Shown: positions 1 through 7,479 of the stretch, piece by piece | How the letters are laid out: each line of letters opens with the position of its first letter | Position numbering within the stretch: position 1 is the first letter of the stretch | Source: Gnetum montanum | Taxonomy: Eukaryota > Streptophyta > Gnetopsida > Gnetales > Gnetaceae | Assembly (NCBI GenBank): GCA_015680685.1 | Contig: MNCI01011140.1 | Location: 253,937 to 280,967, forward strand | Length of the DNA stretch: 27,031 bases | Direction: 5' to 3' | The notes under the pieces: generated by a model | Told to the model about the DNA's origin: nothing | Databases searched by the model: none | The model's input: only the letters and a program-made list of their open reading frames with translations | Position numbers and translations under genes: made by a program

Positions 1-31
1 AGATTTATAAATAATTGGTTATTTATGATTA

Positions 32-156
32 TGGTAAGACATGTGTGTTGGCAGAGAGTTCATCACCGTTTTCCTTGGCATTAGCTAGGATCATCATAGC
101 ATGATCTTGCCGGAGATCTTCTCAGGGTTTAAGCTGCCAGAGGTGCAGAAGTTCTC
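32..156 (-). pseudogene. Subtilisin-like protease (subtilase) fragment
   Basis: Read on the minus strand, 156-97 encodes CTSGSLNPEKISGKIML. After a one-base frame change, 94-32 encodes MILANAKENGDELSANTHVLP followed by a stop. These two strings match, in order, two neighbouring stretches of plant subtilases in and after the protease-associated domain: the Cys-x-x-Gly-(S/T)-L-(D/N)-P-x-K-(V/I)-x-G-K-I stretch, then the GMIL-N-x-x-x-(N/G)-(N/D)-E-x-x-A-x-x-H-V-LP stretch. The twenty or so residues that normally separate them are missing, so the copy has an internal deletion plus a frameshift. Active subtilases are secreted or vacuolar serine endopeptidases of about 750 residues. None of the catalytic Asp, His or Ser regions is visible here. 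The recognition is from memory of the family pattern, with no search run. The rest of the gene could lie to the left of the window, but the upstream part (higher coordinates) was not found. Confidence 0.6.
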
Positions 157-1044
157 ATTTTTAAAATTTACTAGGTTAACAACCATATCATCCATTAGAT
201 TCCATTAATCAAAGGATATGTACATAAAGAAAAGGCGTCACTACATGCGAGAAGGTAAGAAGAAATTATCAAATTTGAACTCTTTAAGTCCTCCCAATAA
301 GTAGGAAAAATTGTTAAAATATTACCGAAGTTAGGTTGACATCTCAAATTGGCTAATAATTTTCGTGCTAGCAAAAATGCTAATGATTTTGCATTTTATT
401 AAAATGCATATTGCAAATCAAAAATCAGTCACAATCATAACAACTGAATGCATCTACTCCATGGTAACTGCTAAATTTCAAAGCATAGCCATAGAAATGA
501 TAAAACCTACACAAAATATACAATGAGATAAAGAGAAAATAAACTTAGAAATGTTTCTTTACATTGAAAAAGGGTGTAGCAAAAGAAGATTACTCAAGAT
601 AGTAGTAGAAAATTACAATTTCAGAATTCCAACTTGAAGTGAAACTATGAAAATTGCATAAAATCATCAAAATGTAATGTTCAACACATTACAATTCACT
701 AAAAAAAATGAACACAAACATACATAAAAAGACTGGTAGAAATTTTGTTTTTAGAAAGATATTCCAATAATCAAAGGCTATTGTTGACACAGAAACTTCA
801 GAAGACCCTTCCCCTTAGGCTGTAGCTTCAACTGTAGCCATTACCATCTTTCCTTGAATGCCTCTATCTCTACCTCTCATCTTGCCCCTACCTACAAAAT
901 TTTATGCTTAAAACATACATTCAAACAAAGCTACTCAAAAAACATACTAGCCTAATTCATATATAAATTTTATCCAAAGAAAAAGAAAGCTAAATGAAGG
1001 GATCTTTTAGCTATTATAACAAAAATTGTATTATGATTGTTGAT
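157..1044. other. AT-rich intergenic stretch with no recognisable gene
   Basis: Mostly A-rich sequence with scattered stops in all frames. The only coding-like patch is on the minus strand at about 770-895, where an acceptor-like TTTTGTAG is followed by a short reading GRGKMRGRDRGIQGKMV and then a stop about ten codons later. An Arg/Gly-rich tail like this could be the last exon of an RNA-binding or Sm-type protein, but it is too short to name. I see no repeats or RNA gene here. Confidence 0.4.
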
Positions 1045-1247
1045 CATGTGTGCATGTTGGGGCCCTTAGTGTTAAGCAAGGATGCAACAACGGTCGACTA
1101 GCCTAATACCTTATTGTTGCCTTGGTTGAAGAAGCACATGCCGATGAGCTTGTTATTGTAGTTGAAGCATGGGCCACCATCGTAGATGCTTTTCTAGTGC
1201 TCTGGAAGAGCTCCAAAGCTAGCATCATCGAAGCTAGTTTGGTTGGG
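1045..1247 (-). pseudogene. Coding-like fragment, unrecognised (possibly protease-like)
   Basis: On the minus strand one frame runs for about 67 codons from 1247 to 1045, broken only by two TAG codons. Readable stretches include TSFDDASFGALPEH and SIYDGGPCFNYNNKLIGMCF, followed after the second stop by STVVASLLNTKGP. The composition and the low number of stops suggest a real decayed exon in an otherwise AT-rich region. The pattern Asp-Gly-Gly-Pro followed by a hydrophobic strand and I-G-M resembles the area after the active site in plant trypsin-like (Do-like) peptidase proteins, but the usual Ser is not visible and the match is weak. It is distinct from the subtilase fragment to its left. 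Confidence 0.3.
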
Positions 1248-1307
1248 CTAGGTGGCCTGTAGGAATAGTTGCAGATGAAGATAGAGATAGAATGGAAATG
1301 GAATTAT

Positions 1308-1331
1308 CATTCCCATTCCCATTCCCATTCT
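1308..1331. repeat. CATTCC hexamer microsatellite, 4 units
   Basis: Three exact CATTCC units followed by CATTCT. The flanking sequence is rich in TGGAAATGG, so the tract pairs partly with its own left flank. Confidence 0.85.
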
Positions 1332-1366
1332 ACATTTGGTTGTGTTTGGCCTTTTTATGTGTGTAG

Positions 1367-1456
1367 TGGGAATATGAAAAGCTATGGCCCTTTGGTTCAC
1401 ATTTTGGGCAATGGGAATACGAAAAGGTGTGGCTCTTTGGATCATGTTTTTTCCTA
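1367..1456. repeat. 45-bp direct duplication, 2 diverged copies
   Basis: The stretch starting TGGGAATATGAAAAG at 1367 recurs at 1412 as TGGGAATACGAAAAG. Both copies continue with TGGC-CTTTGG-TCA, at an offset of exactly 45 bp. The copies differ at several positions, so the duplication is not recent. It lies just right of the CATTCC tract and is probably part of one small low-copy repeat or DNA-transposon remnant. Confidence 0.7.
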
Positions 1457-1884
1457 TTTCATGGGATCTTACATGGCACATGATGTGGAGGATGAAAAAT
1501 GCACTCCCCTCTCCCCCCTATCCTATGAGATGAGTTGGCCTCTCAACCAAAATTATTATTTTCAAAAATTTTATCAATTTTTGAGAGTTATCATGTATGC
1601 GACATTAGTCAACATTTTACCTTCTTTTGATCATAGTTTTTCTTTGCTTCAAATTCTACCAAAATTTTAGCAATAGAAGTAGGATTTCAAGATGTTTTTT
1701 TATGTTTTCAACACCTAAAATAACATTAGACACCAATAGTATAGAAGATAAAGTTAATAAGCATGTTGATGAAGACTTTGAGGATACCTTCCTAGTTTTT
1801 TGTGATGGAGGTTACACTAAATGAATGATGTCATTTTTGGATGCAACTTGAAAAAGTAAGAAACTTTTATAAAGTGATCCTTGA
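1457..1884. other. AT-rich stretch, no supported gene
   Basis: T-rich sequence with short chance reading frames on the plus strand. The stretch 1690-1822 reads without stops for about 40 codons (with TLDTNSIEDKVNKHVDEDF inside), but no family is recognised and there is no splice or promoter context. I treat it as unsupported. Confidence 0.35.
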
Positions 1885-2392
1885 TGTAATGTCCCATCCC
1901 TTATTAAGGATGGAAACAATTGTAAATAATGTAATTAACCTTCTAATGAAGGGGCACCTCATTATGAGGGGTTATGATTATTCATGTATCTCTTGGGAAA
2001 GGGTTTGACCTATGCCATTTAAGGCTAGGGTTATAGGTTGTGCTAGGCATGGAGTTGCGAAGCCTAGAGAGGAAAGCAATAGGAGTTGGGTGAAGCGGGA
2101 CAAAAAGGGATTGATCACCTCTTTGGCAGGATAGCCTAATCATGGTGGTAGTGCTAAATTACCTCTAAGGCTTAAGTGGCATTAGAAGACAACCCAAAAG
2201 GGTGTTACAATACTCTTTTCCATTAATATAAGTTTTCTATTTGCCTTGCTTAATTCTTTAGTACCAATTATTTATTTGTGAGTTAATTCATTATTTAAGT
2301 ATTTATAGTGTTTCCGATATAATATCTAAGAAAATGGTGAATGTAATGAATTAAGTGTTCATATTTTTATGACACCTAGGAATAGGATGTCA
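1885..2392 (+). mobile_element. Putative LTR (TGTAATGTCCC...GGATGTCA) of a Met-primed retrotransposon
   Basis: The stretch begins TGTAATGTCCCATCCC, ends AGGATGTCA, and is followed after four bases by an exact 12-base initiator-Met primer-binding site. LTRs with a TG...CA structure, this kind of start and this PBS are usual for Ty3/gypsy chromoviruses and for Ty1/copia elements of plants. About 508 bp is a plausible LTR length. No second copy was found in the window, so the boundaries rest only on the TG/CA ends and the PBS spacing. The decayed gag-protease-RT body at 6300-8714 has the same orientation and could be its interior, separated by later insertions, but nothing in the sequence proves the connection. 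Confidence 0.6.
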
Positions 2393-2396
2393 AATT

Positions 2397-2408
2397 TGGT
2401 ATCAGAGC
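2397..2408 (+). promoter_or_regulatory. Primer-binding site, initiator tRNA-Met type
   Basis: TGGTATCAGAGC is the exact complement of the 3' end of plant initiator tRNA-Met including CCA. It lies four bases after the CA end of the putative LTR, the normal position for priming minus-strand DNA synthesis. Confidence 0.8.
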
Positions 2409-2628
2409 TGACCATGATTTAGGAAATAAAGTGGAAGAAAAACCTTATTTTATTATTATTGTTATCATAGAACACAAGTACATTTAGGCAAAATACCAAT
2501 ATGGAGGAAAATACTATTTTATTATTTTGTAATCAAGAGGAGTGAGAGGAAGTACATCTAGTAAGATATAAAAAAGGAAGAATAGGGGAAAGAAGTAGAA
2601 TGAGAAAATAAAAAAAAGGAAACTATAA
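2409..2628. other. AT-rich leader downstream of the Met-type PBS
   Basis: A/T-rich sequence with TTATTATTATTG and poly-A runs and many stops. No gag start was recognised. It fits an untranslated leader of the element whose PBS is at 2397, up to the point where the antisense gene remnant begins. Confidence 0.35.
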
Positions 2629-2910
2629 TTATTTGTTATGATTGAATGATTTAAGAAGATTTATAACTATCTTCAATTGGGATTCTCTTTCTTTGATAGT
2701 AGCATTTGCTTTGCTAAGCATTGCTTTACATCCAGCCAATCCATCACATAACTGTTTGATATATTCAGTTGTATGTCTTTCTGTAGTTGTTGATTACTCT
2801 TTTCTTTAAATTTGAGTCTTCAACATATCCATCTGCACTGATTGATCATCCATGTCCTTTTGCCATTCCTTCTCTTTTCTTTGTAGAAACAAAATTTAAA
2901 TATGAGTTAT

Positions 2911-2997
2911 GAGCAACTCAACAAATAGAGAGAGAGAGAGAGAAGAGATAGAAAAGTGAATATATNTTGCACTTTCTATCTCTCTTAAGAGTTGCTC
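2911..2997. repeat. Imperfect inverted repeat (hairpin) with an (AG)n insert
   Basis: The left arm GAGCAACTC (2911-2919) and AGAGATAGAAAAGTG (2944-2958) pair with the right arm CACTTTCTATCTCTCTT (2970-2986) and AAGAGTTGCTC (2987-2997). An AG run expands the left arm. The loop at 2959-2969 holds an ambiguous base. The right arm is the end of coding-like block (e) of the antisense gene remnant, so the left arm looks like an inverted copy of that exon end. Confidence 0.8.
2927..2942. repeat. (AG)8 microsatellite
   Basis: Eight AG units inside the left arm of the hairpin at 2911-2997. The run probably arose by slippage of the AGAGAGATAG stretch present in the right arm. Confidence 0.9.
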
Positions 2998-4500
2998 TAG
3001 ATTTTTTATGACATTTAGAGCATCCTCAAGAATTGGATGCCAAGATGATGGAAGTCTAGCCTGTACTAAATCATAATCTACCTTGAAATTGCATAACTGT
3101 GACTATTGTAGATGATAGAAATCCTTGTGAACACAATAGGATTTTTTTTCAGAGATTCATTGATTAATATGCCGAAGAAGGACAAGTTCTTCTTTAGCAG
3201 TCGCCACTATCCTTCCCATAGAATAAGAAGAACCAAAGATATGGAAAGAAGAAACCACTAAAATAGATTTAGAGATTGTTATTAGTGCTACCTATGGAAG
3301 GGAACCTCTTCTAGGTATCGAAAAAAATAAGGTATGTGTGGTGATCTAGGTGGTGGTGGAATATGAGTCTGTGCAAAAGTAGCACTTGCATCAGCTCTAT
3401 CCATCTCTTGGATAGAATACTATCACTCCATAGACCTTTGCAAAAAATTTTTTTTTAATTAAAATCATACAAGGAAAAGAGGAAATTATTCAAAATTTTA
3501 AATAATTAAAACCTACTTTTGATTACTTTCCCTTATCACGTCTTGAGTGGGTTAGGATTGTTGTTGAGCCTGTTGTTGGGTTGGTTGTCTCATAACTATT
3601 GGGCCACCAGAACTTTGCTCTATATGTTTTCTTTACAAAAAGAAACTTATTAAAAAAATAAAAAGAAAATATAAAAATATTGATAAGACATTAAAATAAG
3701 TAAATTATATTTAAATATATACTTTAGGAGCAGAAAATGTGATTTGTTCTTATAATTGCATCGTACCAAAAGTCGAAGTACCTTGAATTTCTTCAACCTC
3801 TATAGCCTCAATACTCTGTGTTGGTTCATTTTGCAGCCCAGATTGCACTATCAAATATATAAAATAAAAAAACATAATCAAAAAATAAGGAAATAATAAA
3901 AATATGAAAATACCTCACTAATTTTCTCCTAACTCCGAGCTTGTTGTAAAGTTAGTTAACCTTTCTTAGCACCCATAATCTTGCTCCTTATAACCCTCTC
4001 ATCTCCAAGAAATTTAGAGCACAATCGAGGATTGTAATAAGTAAAAAATTTCTTGGGATGATCATAACTTAGAATCATACACATGATCGAAGGTATACAA
4101 CATAGGATATAGGATTTGGAAGGATTTTGTTGGGCAACAATAATTTCAGTCATAGTAGTATACCAAGCAGAGAAATAAGACATTGACCAATCATAAACTT
4201 CATTAGTTGTGGAACCATGAAGTATGAAAATAAAATAATAAATAATATTGGATTTCTATCTATACCATAGAACCTTACTAATAATGAATAAACATAAGTC
4301 AAAATGAGCATTGTTAATGAAATCTTTATGAACAAATTGGTTTTTGTGAATGGTAGAATCAATAACATAATTGGATAATTTCTTCTTACAAAAAAGATTT
4401 AAATTGTTGAGAATAAGTTGAAGGAATTAAAAAATTCTCTTTTGGCTAAAAACCTAAGACCACTTTAATATCAAGAGGAAGGATTGTTACCGCTACAAAG

Positions 4501-5150
4501 ATTAATTGAAAAATAGAACATTTTTTATTATCATACTACTAAAACCACTCTAAAAGACTACTTTTGCATTGGGAAAGTTTAAAAATTGGAAAAACCAATA
4601 AATAAACTAACCTAGAAGTGGTAAGGTACTCAAAACCTTGCTTCCCAAGTAAGCTACAAACCTAATTAAAAGAAGTGAGAAAATTATTTTGGTATAAAAA
4701 AATATTAGACAATAAAGAGTTGCTACTTGAAGTGGCCTGAGGTGAAGCTTAACGTTTGGGAGCCATAAATTCTTTATAATAGAAAATCTTCAAGCTTCTC
4801 TATTGACAATCTTTTACTGGTATTAAGCTATGATGAGTAAATTATCCTACTTCTCATATTTATAATTCAATCATAAAAATCATAAAAAAGAAGCTTAGAG
4901 AAAGTATAACTTAAGATAACCAAAAGATTAATAAAATCTAACATATACTTTCTTTGAAGAAAAAGCTAACGTTTACTTTTTATTTTAAAATTTAACATTC
5001 ACTTCTTTAGATTTTATGATTTTTAGGCTCACTAAAGTGGATTTATCTATAGTTTAACGTGAAGTACTCTCTAAGACAATTCCAATGGTAGTAATTTCAT
5101 CAAAATTTGACTTATGGTTTGGAAGATACGATCATTCTCAGTTTACATGT
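4501..5150. other. AT-rich stretch, nothing recognised
   Basis: No frame stays open on either strand and no repeat, LTR end or RNA gene was recognised. A few motif-like echoes occur (AACGTTTACTTTTTA and ACATTCACTTCTTTA near 4970-5010), too weak to call. Confidence 0.35.
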
Positions 5151-5151
5151 A

Positions 5152-5202
5152 GTTTAAAATTAAAAATTATATATATATATATATATAATAAAAATTTTAA
5201 AC
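5152..5202. repeat. AT-rich palindrome with (TA)10 core
   Basis: GTTTAAAATT at 5152-5161 is mirrored by AATTTTAAAC at 5193-5202, with a (TA)10 run at 5168-5187 in between. The whole 51-bp stretch can fold on itself. An ambiguous base follows at 5221. Confidence 0.7.
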
Positions 5203-5227
5203 AAGGGGTCTTGGGTTCAANATAGCT

Positions 5228-5303
5228 AGGCTACAGCGAGTCCTACAACCAGGTTGTAGCCAGCCATAGCAAGGTTGCAGTCAAGCCACAAGGCTGCAGC
5301 CTG
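5228..5303. repeat. 20-bp tandem repeat, 3-4 units (AGGTTGTAGC type)
   Basis: AGGTTGTAGC (5251), AGGTTGCAG (5271) and AGGCTGCAGC (5291) are spaced exactly 20 bp apart. A fourth relative, AGGCTACAGC, lies at 5228. The tract is clearly richer in G+C than its surroundings and contains the palindrome GGCTGCAGCC. Confidence 0.75.
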
Positions 5304-5570
5304 TAAGTCTAGCCCTTAGGGGGCTAGCACCCAAAATGGGGCATAAAAAAAACCCATGTCATTATTATTTCCCTTTGTCATTAGTACATCACTACTCACA
5401 CTATTGCTCACACCTTGCCGTGTTGCTCATGCCACCATTGTCCACCGCCACCATCGTCTCTTGGGCCCCTGCTGCTGCCACATAGCCATGCACCACCTAC
5501 ATCGTGCAACACTGCCATCACCTACAACTGCACACCATCTGCAACCGCACCTTGCCTGCAACTGTGGATG

Positions 5571-5726
5571 CCATCACTACCTTCTCTACACCACCCATCA
5601 CTACCTCCCATGCCATCCATCACTGTATCCCACATTGTCCATTACTACCTCCTACGTCACCCATCACTGCCTCCCACGCCATCTATCACAATCTCCTGCT
5701 TTTCCCATCACTGCATTTTGGCTACC
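5571..5726. repeat. 22-bp tandem repeat (CCATCACTACCTCCCATGCC type), 7 units
   Basis: Six consecutive 22-bp units start at 5595, 5617, 5639, 5661, 5683 and 5705. Each opens with C(C/T)AT(C/T)AC followed by a CTCCCA-like part. A 24-bp unit precedes them at 5571. The units are strongly pyrimidine-rich on this strand (C/T plus A, few G). Several overlapping open frames across 5356-5789 are products of this biased repeat (His/Pro/Leu/Thr-rich) and are not credible genes. The last two units are the most degraded, as is usual at array edges. Confidence 0.9.
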
Positions 5727-5856
5727 ACATGGACTGTGGAATGGGTCGTTCATCAATTGATGGAAAAATTAATTTTTTTTGACAAGTGATGGAAATTTTT
5801 TTAAATTTTTTTGTACCCGTCAATTTTAGTTTAAATAAAAAATGTGCTCAATTATT

Positions 5857-5972
5857 TACAAAATTCAAATTGGCACTACAGTAGCAATAGAAATAAAAAT
5901 TTTATCATTAAGTGTGCATGTCCTAGAGTAGAACTAGGATGGGTGAGCTCTTGGGAAGTCTTGAAAAATGTG
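5857..5972 (+). repeat. 5S rRNA-derived fragment (Cassandra TRIM- or SINE3-like candidate)
   Basis: The stretch 5925-5960 contains AGAGTAGAACTAGGATGGGT and then GAGCTCTTGGGAAGTC. This corresponds to the 3' half of plant 5S rRNA (the AGAGTAGTACTAGGATGGGT part, then GACCTCCTGGGAAGTC), the region of the internal Pol III control element (box C). Further left, ATTAAGTGTGC at 5907-5917 matches the box A area, and GCACTA at 5873 matches the 5S GCACTAATGC. The GCACTA-to-TTAAG distance is 40 bp in both, so the similarity is collinear over most of the gene although the 5' half is very degraded. After GGGAAGTC the sequence leaves the 5S pattern (TTGAAAAATG instead of CTCGTG). Plant Cassandra TRIM elements carry 5S sequence in their LTRs, and SINE3-type elements are 5S-derived. 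No matching TRIM PBS or second copy is visible, so the class is undecided. Confidence 0.7.
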
Positions 5973-6300
5973 AAAGTTGAACAAACTTAAAACGACTATA
6001 ATTTTTGCATCTAGAGTCCGTTTTCAACAAAAAAAAAATTGATTTCAACAAATTTGAACCTTTCAAACTTAATGGAGTGGTTAGATTTAACTTTTGAATC
6101 ACGGAAAATTAGCATTTAATTCATTTTTTAGGTACAAAAAATAATTAGGATTCAATACTCAAAGAGAAATCCATAATAGTTTCAACTTCTTCCACAACTA
6201 ACTAAATGATTTTGAATCTTATAAAATTGGCCATAGAGGCTGAGGAATATCAACATAACTAATTTATTTAACTTGCTGATGTCCAAAACCCGAAGGATAT
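5973..6300. other. Spacer between the 5S-derived piece and a gypsy gag remnant
   Basis: AT-rich. Contains an A9 run (about 6030-6040) and the sequence TAAAACGACTATAATTTTTG downstream of the 5S-like part, which may be the tail of the same repeat. No open frame or PBS was recognised before the gag-like reading starts. Confidence 0.4.
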
Positions 6301-6945
6301 ACTAGAGAGAAATGGAAGCCTGAATCAATGACTGGATGAATGCCCTTGAAGATCAAATTAATGAGATTAGGGGTGTTCAAGAAGAACTTTCTCACTCAAA
6401 CCAAGGGTTTGGGATAGAGATGCAAAATATGTTTGAGGAAATTAGGAAATTTTCCTAAAGTTTAGAAGATAAATGGTTAGACGTGCAAGGAGAGATGGAT
6501 TCCTTTGTAGACTCCATCAAGTAATTAACTGATCATCTTCAACCTTCCAAGCCTACCCACGGTCTACCTAGAGAGCAACATCAAGATCAACCTTTCACTA
6601 GGGATCCACAATAAACACAACCCCCACTTGTTGGGGAATAGGATACTGAAATCCATCTTATAGACCATAGAATTGAAATTGAAGGTGAAGGATATGGGGA
6701 CTTGCTTAATCCACCTAGAGAATTGTTGACACAAGTTCATGCTAAGAAAGTAAAAGTAGATCATTATGATGGAGCCCATGAATCCAGTGCTAAGGCAAAG
6801 GATTGGCTTGATACAATGAAAAATTACTTTGATATGTTAAATTTGTCAAGCCATGAATGTCTAGAAGTTATCTCCTTGTATGTAAGAGGACTTGTAGCAA
6901 CATGGTGGAATGGACTAAGATCTCAAGGTTTGATTACAAATTGAC
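6300..6945 (+). pseudogene. Ty3/gypsy gag remnant
   Basis: One frame from about 6336 reads a coiled-coil-like N-terminus (MNALEDQINEIRGVQEELSH) and then the retrotransposon-gag core. The core at 6774-6925 contains AKDWLDTMKNYFDML and a VRGLVATWWNGLRSQG stretch. The W-L...Y-F...A-x-x-W-W pattern is the hallmark of the plant gypsy gag capsid core. Stops occur at several TAA/TAG/TGA codons. After the TGA at 6942 similar reading continues with more stops to about 7400 (a KFVPNSFLKECKMRFDFLKL type stretch, as in gypsy gag). No zinc knuckle was recognised. It precedes the protease-RT part in the same orientation. Confidence 0.75.
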
Positions 6946-7479
6946 TTAATTTTTGTTGAGATTTTAAACATAAATTTGTTCCCAATTCTTTTCTCAAAGA
7001 GTGTAAAATGAGATTTGATTTCTTAAAGTTGGGAAGTTGATTCATAGATGATTACTACAAGGACTTTTATGATCTTTCTTGATATGTAAGTCACTAGGAT
7101 GAGGGAAAATTAGGTTCAAAATTCATTGGAGACCTACATGCTTAATTACATTCCCAAACATGAGCCCATAATCCTCAAACTATTGATGAAGCATATAGAA
7201 TTACTAAGGATTATGAGGAATCAAATCAGATATGAGTAACCCTTCGACAAACCACTTTTTCACAAGCAATGGTAGAGGAGACACCAACAAAAAAGCTCGA
7301 TTAGGATCTGGATGTGGTGAAGATCATTTTCAATGATATTGCTCAAAAATTTGAGCAAAAATACGAAGGACCAACCAAATCAGAAATTAAAAACCAAACC
7401 CAAACATGAAGAAAGGAAAAATTCTAGCCACTACCATAGCCATCAAGAAGATATCTACATCAACTAAATCAGGCTTACG

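Larger units (their letters stand above)
2629..4500 (-). pseudogene. Decayed multi-exon gene of unknown product
   Basis: Six coding-like blocks follow one another on the minus strand, separated by AT-rich intron-like spacers. (a) About 4410-3914, some 165 codons with four to five stops, containing STTNEVYDWSMSYFSAWYTT and a Lys/Arg-rich end GDERVIRSKIMGAKKG; it ends at a GAG/GTATTT donor-like junction. (b) 3847-3722, acceptor-like TTTGATAG, an acidic block (EAIEVEEIQGTSTF). (c) About 3630-3513, Gln-rich (RQPTQQQAQQQS). (d) About 3425-3300, with FAQTHIPPPPRSPHIPYF. (e) 3218-2969, with QARLPSSWHPILEDALNVI. (f) 2883-2629, a Lys/Glu/Gln-rich coiled-coil-like tail (RKEKEWQKDMDDQSVQMDML) ending in TAA at 2631-2629. 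The stops are mostly TAA/TAG at likely Gln codons. A further readable frame (VAVTILPLDIKVVLGF) extends block (a) to about 4500 after a frameshift. The layout (globular front, low-complexity middle, coiled-coil end) resembles plant transposon-encoded accessory proteins, but no domain is recognised. Exon limits are approximate. Confidence 0.45.

Noticed and set aside
1248-1481. Minus-strand open frame of 77 codons
   Set aside because: Derived from the CATTCC tract and the 45-bp duplication (GMGMGM reading); low complexity and not related to the fragment at 1045-1247.
1269-1670. Plus-strand open frame of 133 codons
   Set aside because: Runs through the same repeats; no domain, splice or promoter context and aromatic-rich reading typical of T-rich DNA.
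4150-4368. Minus-strand open frame of 72 hydrophobic codons
   Set aside because: Out-of-frame shadow of the better coding-like block at about 3914-4410 of the antisense gene remnant.
5205-5225. GGGGTCTTGGGTTCAA as a tRNA-like T-arm (SINE head)
   Set aside because: Only a B-box-like GGGTTCAA is present; no A box or cloverleaf upstream and an ambiguous base interrupts it.
5356-5789. Three overlapping open frames of 92-134 codons (His/Pro/Leu/Thr-rich)
   Set aside because: All three frames are open because the DNA is a G-poor 22-bp repeat array; no domain, and the composition is dictated by the repeat.
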